A stretch of 64,000 bases of DNA from an uncultured Burkholderiales bacterium (GCA_903822825.1 CAIJQQ010000060.1:1-64000), one strand, 5' to 3'. Shown: positions 27,054 through 36,871, numbered from the stretch's first letter. A program made the numbers and translations. Notes: generated from the letters alone by a model not told the origin.

Positions 27054-28223
27054 TCAGAAGGCATGGATGTTCGCGTGCAGCCGCCCGGTGGCGAACACGC
27101 CTTGCGGGTCAAACTGCTGCTGCAACTGTTGTTGGATGCGCTGCTGCACCGCGTCCAAGGGCGTGTGCACACCGACCGATTTGTCGGCCTCGCCGTGCAG
27201 TGCACTGGTGCGGAACAATGTGGCGTGGCCGTTCACCGCTTGCGCGGCCTGCCGAATGGCTTGGGCCGCCGAAGCCGGGGCCCACACCCAGCGCTGGGCG
27301 CCCTGCCACTCAATGTAAATGGCGTAAGGCAAATCCAACACCGGGGCCGTTTGCGGCACCGACATGCGCCACAGACAGGCGTCGGGGCTGGGCGGCTGAA
27401 AAAACTGCAAGGTTTGCTCGCCGCTGGCGCGCCAGTCCTTGGCCGCTTCGGCGTTGTCCATGCACTGCACCTGCGCGCCCAGCGCCTGAACATCGGCGCT
27501 CATGCGGGTGATGGCCGAGTTCACGGCCGCCACCGCGCCGCGCAGGCGCACAAACAAATAGTCGGCCTCGGGCTGCGCCGTGGTGTCGCGCACCCAAGCG
27601 CTGGCATTCAAAGGCAAAGGCTGCCCGCCCCAACGGTGCAACAAATCCAAAGCGGTCTTTTGCGGCAAACCAGCGCACATGAGCGTGGCTTCGGCCGGGG
27701 CCACGGGCAAGACCTTGAGGCTGACCTCGGTGATCACGCCCAGCGTGCCCCAGCTGCCCGCCATGAGGCGGCTGACGTCGTAGCCGGCCACGTTTTTCAT
27801 GACCTGGCCGCCAAAGGTGAGGTCTTCGCCTTTGCCGTTGATGAAGCGGGCGCCCAGCACGTAGTCGCGCACAGCCCCCGACGTGGCACGGGCTGGGCCA
27901 CTCAGGCCAGCGGCCACCATGCCACCCACAGTGGCACCATTTTCCGAACCCTGGGCAAAGTGCGGCGGCTCAAACGCCAGGCACTGGCCTTTGGCAGCGA
28001 GCGCGGTTTCGAGTTCGACCAGCGGCGTGCCGCCGCGCACCGTCACGACCAGCTCGCTCGGCTCGTAGCTGATGATGCCGCTGTAAGCCCGGGTGTCGAG
28101 CACCTCGGCGTTGCGGCTTTGGCCCCAAAAGTCTTTGGTGCCACCGCCGCGCAGGCGAAGCAAACGGCCGTCGGCTGAGGCCGCGCGCACGGCTTCGATC
28201 AATGAATTGAGTTGAGCGTCCAT
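27054..28223 (-). CDS. glcE: glycolate oxidase FAD-binding subunit GlcE
   Basis: GlcE is the second flavin subunit of glycolate oxidase. It has 389 residues, with an FAD_binding_4 (PCMH) fold: RGGGTKDFWG, GGTPLVELETALAA, GSENGATVGGMVAAGLSGP and DLTFGGQVMKNVAGYDVSRL. ATG 28223 is used; a TTG two codons upstream is possible. It is followed by glcF. The catalytic subunit gene glcD, normally just upstream, is missing here: the next genes upstream are vapC and vapB. A CCCCGTCCTAGGGG repeat lies in the leader. Confidence 0.93.
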   Translation of the reverse strand: MDAQLNSLIEAVRAASADGRLLRLRGGGTKDFWGQSRNAEVLDTRAYSGIISYEPSELVVTVRGGTPLVELETALAAKGQCLAFEPPHFAQGSENGATVGGMVAAGLSGPARATSGAVRDYVLGARFINGKGEDLTFGGQVMKNVAGYDVSRLMAGSWGTLGVITEVSLKVLPVAPAEATLMCAGLPQKTALDLLHRWGGQPLPLNASAWVRDTTAQPEADYLFVRLRGAVAAVNSAITRMSADVQALGAQVQCMDNAEAAKDWRASGEQTLQFFQPPSPDACLWRMSVPQTAPVLDLPYAIYIEWQGAQRWVWAPASAAQAIRQAAQAVNGHATLFRTSALHGEADKSVGVHTPLDAVQQRIQQQLQQQFDPQGVFATGRLHANIHAF

Positions 28224-28300
28224 GGACAAGGATGGTAACGCCCCGTCCTAGGGGACCGTGTGAATCTTTTGAACGATGAGGTTGTCGGAAATTGAGGCCA

Positions 28301-28729
28301 TCAAAGCACCACAAGGTGCTCAGAGGTGGCACCGCGCACAGCACTGATCGGAATGCGTTGGTCGAGCGTCACCAGTCTTCCTTGGTTTTTGACGGCCAAA
28401 GCCAAAAGGTACAAATCCGTCAATTGCCTTGCGCTGTGAATGTGCGCATGTTGAAACAGCAGCGGGTCCAAGAGGCTGATTTCATCGGACCAAAATGCGT
28501 GATGCGCCGTTCTCGTGGAGTTTTGCAACATGCCGACCAGCATGGGCAGGGCTTGAGGGCTGCTGTAGCCGGGTTGGCCCATGATGCGGAGACACCCATT
28601 TTGGGTCAATGCGCAGGTGGCCCAGCCATTTTGAATGTGGTCTTCAAACCATTGGGCCGCACGCAGATGGTGAACATGGTCTCGATCATGCAAGGCAATC
28701 AGCACATTGACGTCAAACAGCGCACGCAT
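28301..28729 (-). CDS. vapC: VapC-type PIN domain ribonuclease toxin
   Basis: This 142-residue PIN-domain protein has metal-binding Asp in LFDVNVLIAL near the start, the WATCALTQNGCLRIM segment, and C-terminal acids in LTDLYLLALAV and RLVTLDQR. This is the subgroup with Gln in place of the second acidic residue, as often seen in chromosomal VapC copies. Toxins of this type cleave tRNA or rRNA. ATG at 28729 overlaps the vapB stop (TGATG), so the pair is translationally coupled. Confidence 0.87.
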   Translation of the reverse strand: MRALFDVNVLIALHDRDHVHHLRAAQWFEDHIQNGWATCALTQNGCLRIMGQPGYSSPQALPMLVGMLQNSTRTAHHAFWSDEISLLDPLLFQHAHIHSARQLTDLYLLALAVKNQGRLVTLDQRIPISAVRGATSEHLVVL

Positions 28730-28992
28730 CAAACACCCTCTGCATCGCGCAAACGTTCTATCAACTCATTGCTGATGACCGCACCCCTTGAGGGCAAGGG
28801 CTGAATGCCGTATTGAGCCAAGCGTTCTGAGACCTGCGGCACGGCTTGAACCGTTTGCGGCGGGTAAGCCCCCACTGCAAATGCTTTGCGCGCCAAGTCG
28901 CTGATGACTTGTCCAATCGACTTTTTCTCTCTTTGTGCAATCTCTTTGGCTGCAAAGAGCACATCGTCCGCAATGTCCAGGGTGGTTCGCAT
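28729..28992 (-). CDS. vapB: VapB-type antitoxin
   Basis: This 87-residue protein begins MRTTLDIADDVLFAAKEIA, a short beta strand followed by helices, as in ribbon-helix-helix antitoxins. A flexible C-terminal half (PSRGAVISNELIERLRD) would wrap the toxin. ATG 28992 has a GGGGGA purine run at a good distance; an earlier in-frame start at 29004 is less likely. It overlaps vapC by one base. It probably represses its own promoter in the 130-base gap upstream; no clear operator was made out. Confidence 0.82.
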   Translation of the reverse strand: MRTTLDIADDVLFAAKEIAQREKKSIGQVISDLARKAFAVGAYPPQTVQAVPQVSERLAQYGIQPLPSRGAVISNELIERLRDAEGV

Positions 28993-29124
28993 TTCATCCC
29001 CCAATTTTTGATGTTTGATGCTATCACATCAAACATCCATCCGGCTTGATCTCTGCGCTGGTGAGGTAGGTGAATGGGCTACGATCCAACTGAACTCAGA
29101 CGTTACGGAATTAAAAGAGCAGTT

Positions 29125-30114
29125 TCAGCCCCACCCAAACCCATTCCCCTGCACCCCCGCCACTTCCACCCGCATCGCCCACACGCAGCCTGAGCCGGGG
29201 TACTGCGCCAGCTCGGCCTGGCTGCGCCCATGGCGGGCGGTGGTGATGAACAAGGTTTTGAGGTCTGGCCCGCCAAAGCAGGGCATGGTGGGGCACAGTG
29301 CCGGGGTGGGCACTTCGGCCAGCACCTCCCCCTTTGGCGAAATGCGCAGCAAGCGCCCGCCTTCGTATTGGGCGGACCAGTAGCAGCCCTCGGCGTCCAC
29401 GGACGCCCCGTCTGGCCGGCCGCCATAGGGCGCAGCGCTGCCCCAGGCCCAGCCTGCGGGTTTGGGTGCAGCCTGATAGAACACACGGGGGTGGCTGAGT
29501 TGGCCGCTGGCGGCGTCAAAGTCGAAAGCGCGAACCTGGTGCGCGGCGGTGTCGGCCCAATACGCGGTGCGGCCGTCAGGTGACCAGGCGAGGCCATTGG
29601 CGGTGGTCACGCCGCCTTGCATGGGGTGCAGACCTTGGCCATCTTGCATGTAAAGAACACCCAGCGCCTGGTCTTTGGGCTCGTACAGGCTGCCGGCCCA
29701 GAACCGACCTTGCGCGTCGCACTTGCCGTCGTTGAAACGCTGTTTGGCGGTGTCATAAGGTGCTGGGGCCAGTAACTGCAAAGGGCCACGCCAGGTGCGG
29801 GCCAAGTAAATACCGCTGCGCAGCGCCAGCACCAGGCCACCGCTTTGTCCATCCCCTTGCCCATCCATTTGTACGGGGGCAATGCAGCCGGGCTCTTCTT
29901 CAAGCGGCCAGTATTCGACGGCGCTTTGGGCCTGCAGGTCATCTACCGCCACACGCGCCAAGCGGCGCCCCGGAATGTCCACCCAATACAGACGCTGCTC
30001 CTGGGCATGCCAAAAAGGCGATTCGCTCAGGCCGTCGGGGTCGGTGGTCAGGGTTTGCCAAGTGAAGTCCGGAATCCGAGTCATGGGCGCACTTTGTCTT
30101 TGTTGATTGTCCAT
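29125..30114 (-). CDS. SMP-30/gluconolactonase family protein
   Basis: This 329-residue six-bladed beta-propeller hydrolase of the SMP-30/Cgr1 family hydrolyses sugar lactones and similar esters with a bound divalent metal. Visible motifs are the metal-ligand Glu in LSESPFWHAQEQRLYWVDI, NDGKCDAQGRFWAGS with the Asn and Asp ligands, and ANGLAWSPDGRTAYWADT. No signal peptide is visible. An in-frame ATG at 30084 is a possible later start. It stands alone between vapBC and the divergent molybdoenzyme genes, so its sugar substrate is unknown. Confidence 0.88.
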   Translation of the reverse strand: MDNQQRQSAPMTRIPDFTWQTLTTDPDGLSESPFWHAQEQRLYWVDIPGRRLARVAVDDLQAQSAVEYWPLEEEPGCIAPVQMDGQGDGQSGGLVLALRSGIYLARTWRGPLQLLAPAPYDTAKQRFNDGKCDAQGRFWAGSLYEPKDQALGVLYMQDGQGLHPMQGGVTTANGLAWSPDGRTAYWADTAAHQVRAFDFDAASGQLSHPRVFYQAAPKPAGWAWGSAAPYGGRPDGASVDAEGCYWSAQYEGGRLLRISPKGEVLAEVPTPALCPTMPCFGGPDLKTLFITTARHGRSQAELAQYPGSGCVWAMRVEVAGVQGNGFGWG

Positions 30115-30354
30115 TTTGCCCGGTCATGTGCCGCTGATGTGCCCGGGCGCCTGGGAAGTGACAGCCCCCCGGATGTTCGGGGGCACACAGAACGTGTTGG
30201 CCGCAGTCCATAAGAAATATGAAAAATGTCTAATTTGAGTAATACCAATAACAAAATGTGGATTGTCAGGGTTTACGTGAATTCAAAAAGGCCAAGCTTG
30301 AGGCAATCTGTCGTCTGTTTTTGTTCATAACAACACCGCTTTGAGGAGCACTTG

Positions 30355-30819
30355 ATGAGCGTGAATTTCCAAGTCAATGGCAAGCCTGCCCAGGCCACTG
30401 CCGAAACCGACACCCCCCTGTTGTGGGTGCTGCGTGATGAGCTGGGCATGACCGGCACCAAATTTGGCTGCGGCGCTGCCCTGTGTGGTGCGTGCACTGT
30501 GCATGTCAACGGTGAAGCTGTGCGCTCTTGCCAGACTCCTGTGAGCGCTGTGGCTGGTAAAAAAGTGGCGACTGTGGAAGGTTTGTCCAAGGACAACACC
30601 CACCCCCTTCAAGTGGCTTGGATCAAGCACGATGTGCCACAGTGCGGCTACTGCCAGTCGGGTCAGCTGATGAGTGCCTCGGCCCTGCTGGCCAAGAACA
30701 AAAACCCCAGCGACACAGACATCGACAACGCCATGAGCGGCAACGTCTGCCGCTGCGGCACCTACCCCCGTATCCGCGCTGCCATCAAAGATGCAGCCGC
30801 CATGATGCGCAAAGCCTGA
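30355..30819 (+). CDS. molybdenum hydroxylase 2Fe-2S subunit
   Basis: This small electron-transfer subunit of a two-subunit xanthine oxidase-type enzyme (isoquinoline 1-oxidoreductase/aldehyde dehydrogenase class) has 154 residues. It carries a plant-type 2Fe-2S motif [15 protein letters not shown] near residue 40 and a second four-Cys cluster, CGYCQSGQ and [14 protein letters not shown] lies five bases upstream of the ATG at 30355. The large subunit gene begins 17 bases after the stop. It has no Tat signal of its own and would be exported with its partner. Confidence 0.93.
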   Translation: MSVNFQVNGKPAQATAETDTPLLWVLRDELGMTGTKFGCGAALCGACTVHVNGEAVRSCQTPVSAVAGKKVATVEGLSKDNTHPLQVAWIKHDVPQCGYCQSGQLMSASALLAKNKNPSDTDIDNAMSGNVCRCGTYPRIRAAIKDAAAMMRKA

Positions 30820-30836
30820 AACCGCGGAGACAAGAC

Positions 30837-32978
30837 ATGATCCATACCCCAACCTCCCGCCGCTCTTTCCTCAAAACCAGTGCAGCTGCCTCTGGCGGCT
30901 TGCTCATGGCCCTGAATTTGCCAGGCACGCTGGGCCAAGCGATGGCCGCTGGCACAGTGAGCACGCCCAACGCCTGGGTGCACATTGCCGACGACAACAC
31001 CATCTCCATTTTGGTGGCCCACTCCGAGATGGGCCAAGGCGTCTACACGTCCATGCCCATGCTGGTGGCTGAAGAACTGAATGTGGAGATGAACCAGATC
31101 AAGGTCATCAACGCACCACCAGGCGCAGCCTACGTGAACGCCCTGCTGGGTGCACAAATCACCGGCGGCTCGACGTCGGTGCGCGCCGGTTTTGACAAGC
31201 TGCGCATCGCAGGCGCACAAGTGCGCGAGATGCTGGTGGCGGCTGCCGCTGCCCAATGGGGCGTGGACGCCAGCCAGCTCAAGGCAGACAAGGGTGTCGT
31301 CACCGGCCCGGGCGGCAAGAAAGCCACTTATGGCTCTTTGGCCGCTGCCGCTTCCAAGCTGCCTGTGCCAGAGAAACCCGCCATCAAAGACCCCAAAGAC
31401 TTCCGCATCGTGGGCAAGCGCACCAAGCGCCTTGACACACCCGCCAAGACCAACGGCACGGCCGAGTTTGGCATCGACGTGGTGCTGCCCGGCATGGTTT
31501 ATGCCACTGTGCAGCAGTGCCCTGTGATCGGCGGCAAGGTCAAGAGCTTTGACGGCGCGCAAGCCAAAGGCATGCCCGGCGTTCAAGCTGTGGTGCAAAT
31601 CAGCGACGGTGTGGCCGTGGTGGCCGACACCTGGTGGCGCGCCAAGAAAGCCATGGAAACCGTCAAAGTCCAGTGGGACGAAGGCGCCGTGGCCGCACTG
31701 AGCGACACCTCGATCATCGACGGCACACGCCAAGCTTTGAGCAGCGGCAAAGTCATCGAGATCACCAAGCCTGTGGGCAATGTGGCCGCAGCCCTCAAGG
31801 GCGCCGCCAAAGTGGTGCAGGCCGAGTACGTCTCGCCCATGCAATCGCACTCGCCGCTGGAGCCAATGAACTTCACCGCCCATGTGCAGGGCGACAAGGT
31901 GCTGTTGATTGGCCCAACCCAGTTCCAGCAAGGTGCCCAAGGCGCTGTGGCCGGGGCTTTGGGCGTCAAGCCCGAAAACATCACCCTGAAGACCACCTTC
32001 CTGGGTGGCGGCTTCGGTCGCCGTCTGGAACTGGACTTCATCGTTCAAGCCGCTGAAATCTCCAAAGCCGTCAACAAGCCCGTCAAGTTGCTGTGGACGC
32101 GCGAAGAAGACATGACGCATGACTACTACCGCCCTGCAGGCGTCAACCAGCTGCAAGCTGGTTTGGACGCCAACGGGATGCCTGTGGCCATGCACTTCAA
32201 GGTGTCTTCGCAATCGGTCACTCAACGCGCTTTTGGTCTGCCCAAAGATACCCTGGACCCTTTCATGGCCGAAGCGGCCGTGACCGGCTACAACATCCCC
32301 AACACGCAGCACGACCTGATCATCCACGACAGCGGTTTCCGTGTGGGTTATTGGCGCGCCGTGAGCCACAGCATGAACGCTTTTGCCAACGAAAGCTTCA
32401 TCGACGAGTTGGCCAAAGCTGCAGGTCAAGACCCTTACGCCTACCGCATGAAAATGCTCGACGGCAAGCCCCGCTTTGCCAACGTGCTCAAACTGGCCGC
32501 TGAAAAAGCCGGCTGGGGCAAGCCCGTGGCCGCGGGCCGCGCGCGTGGCATTGCCTTGATGGAAGGGTACGACAGCTACTTGGCTCAAGTGGCCGAAGTC
32601 AGTCTGGACAAAGACGGCAGCGTGCGCGTGCACAAAGTCACCGTGGCCGCTGACGTGGGCCACATGGTCAACCCCGACACCGTTGAGGCCCAACTGCAGT
32701 CAAGCATCGTGTTCGGTGTGGGCGCCGTGCTCAAGCACCAGATCACCATGAAAAATGGCCGTGTGCAAGAGACCAACTACAACAGCTATGCGCCCGTGCG
32801 CATGTACGAGTCGCCTCAAATCGACATCGTGCTGGTCAAGAGCACCGAAAAGCCTGGTGGCATTGGCGAGCCCGGCACGGCCGTCTCCGCACCGGCGATT
32901 GCCAACGCGGTGGCGGCTCTGACCGGCAAGCGCGTGCGCCGTCTGCCGATCACGGCCGACGCTTTGCGCACAGCCTGA
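30837..32978 (+). CDS. molybdopterin-binding large subunit, xanthine dehydrogenase family, Tat-exported
   Basis: This 713-residue catalytic subunit has an N-terminal twin-arginine signal (TSRRSFLKTSAAASGG). A single gene carries the molybdopterin-cytosine-dinucleotide domains, as in IorB-type enzymes that lack a separate flavin subunit. Catalytic Glu lies in GIGEPGTAVSAPAIANAV near the C-terminus; FLGGGFGRRLELDF is the cofactor-binding loop. Tat export places the enzyme in the periplasm, with electrons passing to a cytochrome. The substrate, an aldehyde or N-heterocycle, cannot be told. The reading frame is open further upstream but there overlaps the 2Fe-2S gene. Confidence 0.92.
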   Translation: MIHTPTSRRSFLKTSAAASGGLLMALNLPGTLGQAMAAGTVSTPNAWVHIADDNTISILVAHSEMGQGVYTSMPMLVAEELNVEMNQIKVINAPPGAAYVNALLGAQITGGSTSVRAGFDKLRIAGAQVREMLVAAAAAQWGVDASQLKADKGVVTGPGGKKATYGSLAAAASKLPVPEKPAIKDPKDFRIVGKRTKRLDTPAKTNGTAEFGIDVVLPGMVYATVQQCPVIGGKVKSFDGAQAKGMPGVQAVVQISDGVAVVADTWWRAKKAMETVKVQWDEGAVAALSDTSIIDGTRQALSSGKVIEITKPVGNVAAALKGAAKVVQAEYVSPMQSHSPLEPMNFTAHVQGDKVLLIGPTQFQQGAQGAVAGALGVKPENITLKTTFLGGGFGRRLELDFIVQAAEISKAVNKPVKLLWTREEDMTHDYYRPAGVNQLQAGLDANGMPVAMHFKVSSQSVTQRAFGLPKDTLDPFMAEAAVTGYNIPNTQHDLIIHDSGFRVGYWRAVSHSMNAFANESFIDELAKAAGQDPYAYRMKMLDGKPRFANVLKLAAEKAGWGKPVAAGRARGIALMEGYDSYLAQVAEVSLDKDGSVRVHKVTVAADVGHMVNPDTVEAQLQSSIVFGVGAVLKHQITMKNGRVQETNYNSYAPVRMYESPQIDIVLVKSTEKPGGIGEPGTAVSAPAIANAVAALTGKRVRRLPITADALRTA

Positions 32979-32994
32979 TCGGCTGGGGGCACGG

Positions 32995-34017
32995 ATGGAA
33001 AGTCTGGATCTTCGCGTCCTGTCCGATGTGCTGGCCTGGAAACAGGCTGGCCACCAGGTCACGCTGGTCACCGTGGTGGAAACCTGGGGCAGTGCCCCCC
33101 GTCCACCCGGGGCCTTGTTGGCCGTGCGGGACGATGGCGGCGTGAGCGGCTCGGTCTCGGGCGGCTGCGTCGAGGACGATCTGATTGCCCGTATCCGGGC
33201 CGGTGAATACGCCAACCTGCAAACCCCTTCTATGGTCGCGTACGGCGTGACCAAAGAAGAGGCCACCCGCTTTGGGCTGCCCTGCGGCGGCACCCTGCGG
33301 CTGGTGCAGGAGCCGGTGCTGGACACCACTTGGATCGAACAGGTACTGCACCGAACCAGCGAGCACCAACTGGTGGCCCGCACCCTCACCTTGTGCGACG
33401 GCAGTGTGCAACTGCGCCAGGCCGAGCGCGGTGAGACCCTGCAGTTTGACGGCAGTACCCTGACCACGCTCTTTGGACCACGCTGGCGGTTGCTGCTGAT
33501 CGGCGCGGGCCAGTTGAGTCAAGCAGTGGCTCAAATGGCGCAGATGCTGGACTTTGAAATCCTGGTGTGCGAGCCACGCCAGGAGTACACCGCAGGCTGG
33601 AGCCTGCCTGGCGTGACGATGCTGACCGGCATGCCCGACGACGAAGTACTGGCCATGCGGCCCGATGCGCACACCGCCATTGTGGCCCTGACCCACGACC
33701 CCAAGCTGGACGACATGGCGCTGCTCGAAGCGCTCAACTCACCCGCTTTTTATGTGGGCGCACTCGGTTCGCGCCGCAACCAGCAATCGCGCAAAGAGCG
33801 CTTGGCCGAACACTTTGACCTGAGCGAGCAGGCCTTGGCCCGCTTGCACGGCCCTGTGGGTTTGCGCCTGGGGGCCAAAACGCCTTCAGAGATCGCGGTC
33901 TCGGTCATTGCCGAAATCGTGCAAGTCAAGAACAAGGGCGCATCTGAAGCCTCGGGGCAAATCTCCGGTGCCCAACGCGCACCCGACGAATGGCGCAGCC
34001 CCATTTGCGCCATTTAA
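32995..34017 (+). CDS. XdhC/CoxI family molybdenum cofactor maturation protein
   Basis: XdhC-family proteins bind and sulfurate the molybdenum cofactor and insert it into xanthine dehydrogenase-type enzymes. This 340-residue member has the N-terminal XdhC/CoxI domain (TWGSAPRPPGALLAV, SVSGGCVEDDL, GLPCGGTLRLV) and a C-terminal Rossmann-like domain (LLIGAGQLSQAVAQMA, YVGALGSRRNQQSRKERL). It lies 16 bases downstream of the large subunit gene, so it is probably the dedicated maturase for that enzyme. Confidence 0.92.
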   Translation: MESLDLRVLSDVLAWKQAGHQVTLVTVVETWGSAPRPPGALLAVRDDGGVSGSVSGGCVEDDLIARIRAGEYANLQTPSMVAYGVTKEEATRFGLPCGGTLRLVQEPVLDTTWIEQVLHRTSEHQLVARTLTLCDGSVQLRQAERGETLQFDGSTLTTLFGPRWRLLLIGAGQLSQAVAQMAQMLDFEILVCEPRQEYTAGWSLPGVTMLTGMPDDEVLAMRPDAHTAIVALTHDPKLDDMALLEALNSPAFYVGALGSRRNQQSRKERLAEHFDLSEQALARLHGPVGLRLGAKTPSEIAVSVIAEIVQVKNKGASEASGQISGAQRAPDEWRSPICAI

Positions 34018-34123
34018 GCCAAGCATTCTCAATGCCTTGATGTTTTGGCCGAGCACCTGTGGGTGGGTGCACTGACTTGATCCGCACCCACAGCAGCCGC
34101 TCACCATGAAAGCCTGACCCATG

Positions 34124-34155
34124 AAAAAAGCCCGCTCACCGAAGTGTGCGGGCTT
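34124..34155 (-). terminator. Rho-independent terminator of the glnK-amtB operon
   Basis: On the minus strand AAGCCCGC - 12 bases - GCGGGCTT is followed by a run of T (six in total), 40 bases after the amtB stop codon. The hairpin stem is eight perfect pairs. In the plus direction it would read from the xdhC-like gene but lacks a T tract there. Confidence 0.85.
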
Positions 34156-34195
34156 GAGGGAGGGGCGGCTTGCGCCGCCTTTGCAATGAACTCGC

Positions 34196-35719
34196 TTAAC
34201 CGTGGTAGGCAGACTCGCCGTGTGAGGAGATGTCCAGTCCTTCGCGCTCTTCCTCTTCGGAGACGCGCAAACCGATGGTGATGTCAGCGATCTTGTAGGC
34301 GATCACAGAGACCACGCCAGACCAGAGCACCGTGACCAGCACCGCCTTGGCTTGCACCCAGACTTGCGCACCGATGGAGAAGTCAGCAGGCGTCACCATG
34401 GTGGCTGTGACCCAGTCGGCCACAAAACCAGGGCCACCCAAGCTTGGCGAGTTGAACACGCCTGTCAGCAGCGCACCCAAGATACCGCCCACACCGTGCA
34501 CACCGAACACGTCCAGCGAGTCGTCAGCGCCCAGCAGTTTCTTCAGTCCGTTGACACCCCACAGGCAGGCAAAACCAGAGACGAAGCCGATGATCACGCC
34601 ACCGCCGATGCCGACGTTGCCGGCAGCGGGTGTGATGGCCACCAAACCTGCCACAGCGCCAGAAGCCGCGCCCAGCATAGAGGCTTTGCCACGCATCAAG
34701 GCTTCACCCATGCACCAGGCCAGCACAGCGGCTGCGGTCGCAATCATGGTGTTGATGAAGGCCAAAGCCGCAAAACCATTGGCTTCCAAGGCGGAACCAG
34801 CGTTGAAGCCGAACCAACCCACCCACAGCAGGGATGCACCCACCATGGTCAGCGTCAGGCTGTGAGGCGCCATGGCTTCTTTGCCGTAACCGACACGCTT
34901 GCCAATCATGAAGGCACCGACCAGGCCAGCGACAGCGGCGTTGATGTGCACCACGGTACCGCCAGCGAAGTCCAGCGCGCCCCACTGCCACAGCAAACCG
35001 GCCTTGGAAGTCATTTCGTCCACGACTTCTTTGGATGCATAGGCGTCAGGCCCCATCCAGAACCAGACCATGTGCGCCATCGGCACGTAGCTGAAAGTGA
35101 ACCACAGGACCATGAACAGCAGCACGCCCGAGAACTTGGCACGTTCGGCAAAAGCACCCACGATCAGCGCGCAAGTGATGCCCGCGAAAGTGGCCTGGAA
35201 CGCGGCGAACGAGATTTCAGGAATGTAGACCCCTTTGGAGAAGGTGGCCGCGTTCGCGAATGTGCCCGTGGCGTTGTCCCAAATGCCTTTCATGAACAGC
35301 CTATCAAAGCCGCCGATGTAGGCATTGCCTTCGGTGAACGCGAGGCTGTAGCCGTAGATGAACCAGAGCACCAAAATCAGCGAGAAGGTGACCATGACTT
35401 GCATGAGCACCGACAGCATGTTTTTGCTGCGCACCAGGCCACCGTAGAACAGCGCCAGGCCAGGAACAGCCATCATCAAAACCAGCAAAGTGGACAACAG
35501 CATCCAGCTGGTGTCACCCTTGTTGGGCACAGGCACGGGGACGGCTTCGGCAGCGGCGGCTGGCGCAGCCGCTGGGGCTGTCGCAGGCGCTGCTGCATCG
35601 GCTTTGGCCTCAGCCGCTGGGGCAGAGGCTGCAGCAGGCGCTGCAGTTTGGGCCAGAGCGAATGACCCGCAGGTCAAAAGGCTCAGTCCCAAGGCGAGGG
35701 AGGCAAGTAGTTTTTTCAT
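34196..35719 (-). CDS. amtB: ammonium transporter AmtB
   Basis: AmtB is a trimeric inner-membrane channel for ammonium. The protein has 507 residues: a signal peptide (to about FALAQ, residue 23), an unusual Ala/Pro-rich linker of about 40 residues, then eleven helices. The twin-His pore residues are in LDFAGGTVVHINAAVAG and FGVHGVGGILGALL; LALFYGGLVRSKN marks the first helix region. Start ATG 35719 lies 22 bases after glnK; a longer frame to 35842 reads into glnK. It is the last gene of a nitrogen-control operon and is followed by a strong terminator. Confidence 0.95.
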   Translation of the reverse strand: MKKLLASLALGLSLLTCGSFALAQTAAPAAASAPAAEAKADAAAPATAPAAAPAAAAEAVPVPVPNKGDTSWMLLSTLLVLMMAVPGLALFYGGLVRSKNMLSVLMQVMVTFSLILVLWFIYGYSLAFTEGNAYIGGFDRLFMKGIWDNATGTFANAATFSKGVYIPEISFAAFQATFAGITCALIVGAFAERAKFSGVLLFMVLWFTFSYVPMAHMVWFWMGPDAYASKEVVDEMTSKAGLLWQWGALDFAGGTVVHINAAVAGLVGAFMIGKRVGYGKEAMAPHSLTLTMVGASLLWVGWFGFNAGSALEANGFAALAFINTMIATAAAVLAWCMGEALMRGKASMLGAASGAVAGLVAITPAAGNVGIGGGVIIGFVSGFACLWGVNGLKKLLGADDSLDVFGVHGVGGILGALLTGVFNSPSLGGPGFVADWVTATMVTPADFSIGAQVWVQAKAVLVTVLWSGVVSVIAYKIADITIGLRVSEEEEREGLDISSHGESAYHG

Positions 35720-35741
35720 GTTGATCTCTCTTTCTGGACGG

Positions 35742-36104
<363 letters not shown>

Positions 36105-36109
36105 TCAGA

Positions 36110-36871
36110 TCAAAAGGTGTACTTCAGACCCACGACCAGGCCGGATTTGCCCAGGTCTTTGTTGGCGGGGCTGACATACGATCCCGACTTGGCATCGGTG
36201 CCAATGATCGCCGCACTGGCAGACAGGCCATTGCCCAGATCCTTGCCCAAAGTCAATGCGTAATCCGTGTAGGAATAAATACCGTTGCCTTTACCGCTGA
36301 CGTTTTGGCGGCCGATGTGGGGTGTCAGGGAGTAACCATCGCCCATGTCCACTGCAGCGCTCAGATCAAGGTAGCCGCTGTTCTTGCTGTCTGTGAAACC
36401 GAAAAGGTTGGAGACGGCATGCGAGTACTTGGCCGTCACAATGCCCACCGTCACAGCACCGTAGACTTCGTTGGTATTGGCGTTTGGCTTGAGGTTGTTG
36501 CTGGGGTATTCATAGCGCAGGAAACCCACGTCGTAGGCCACATCACCTGCTGTGCCTTTGTAACCACCATAAATATCCAACTCCACATTGGCGCCGCCGT
36601 GTGCATCCTTGATCCATTGGATGGTCGAGGCCCATGTGCCCACATAGAAACCGCTCTTGTCGGTGTAGTCGATGCCGCCTTGCAAAGCAGGCTGCAAACG
36701 GGTCTGGGAAATACCACGGTAACGGTAATCGGAGATCACGCCCACGTTGTAAGCCAGTGTGCTTTCGGGCGCCGCAGCGGGTGCAGCAGCAGGCGCGGTC
36801 TGGGCTTGGGCCACAGAAGCCAAAGAACCGATGGCCAGAGCGATCAGGGTAGGAACGAGGATTTTTTTCAT
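36110..36871 (-). CDS. TorF family putative porin (TIGR02001-type outer membrane protein)
   Basis: This 253-residue protein begins with a signal peptide ending SVAQAQ and a short Ala/Pro linker, then LAYNVGVISDYRYRGISQT, the family's hallmark first strand. Alternating beta strands follow, ending in the aromatic GLVVGLKYTF typical of outer membrane beta barrels. Start ATG 36871 has AGGAG six bases upstream. It is the first gene of an operon with glnK (29 bases away) and amtB, so it probably helps nitrogen compounds cross the outer membrane; the precise solute is not known. Confidence 0.88.
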   Translation of the reverse strand: MKKILVPTLIALAIGSLASVAQAQTAPAAAPAAAPESTLAYNVGVISDYRYRGISQTRLQPALQGGIDYTDKSGFYVGTWASTIQWIKDAHGGANVELDIYGGYKGTAGDVAYDVGFLRYEYPSNNLKPNANTNEVYGAVTVGIVTAKYSHAVSNLFGFTDSKNSGYLDLSAAVDMGDGYSLTPHIGRQNVSGKGNGIYSYTDYALTLGKDLGNGLSASAAIIGTDAKSGSYVSPANKDLGKSGLVVGLKYTF

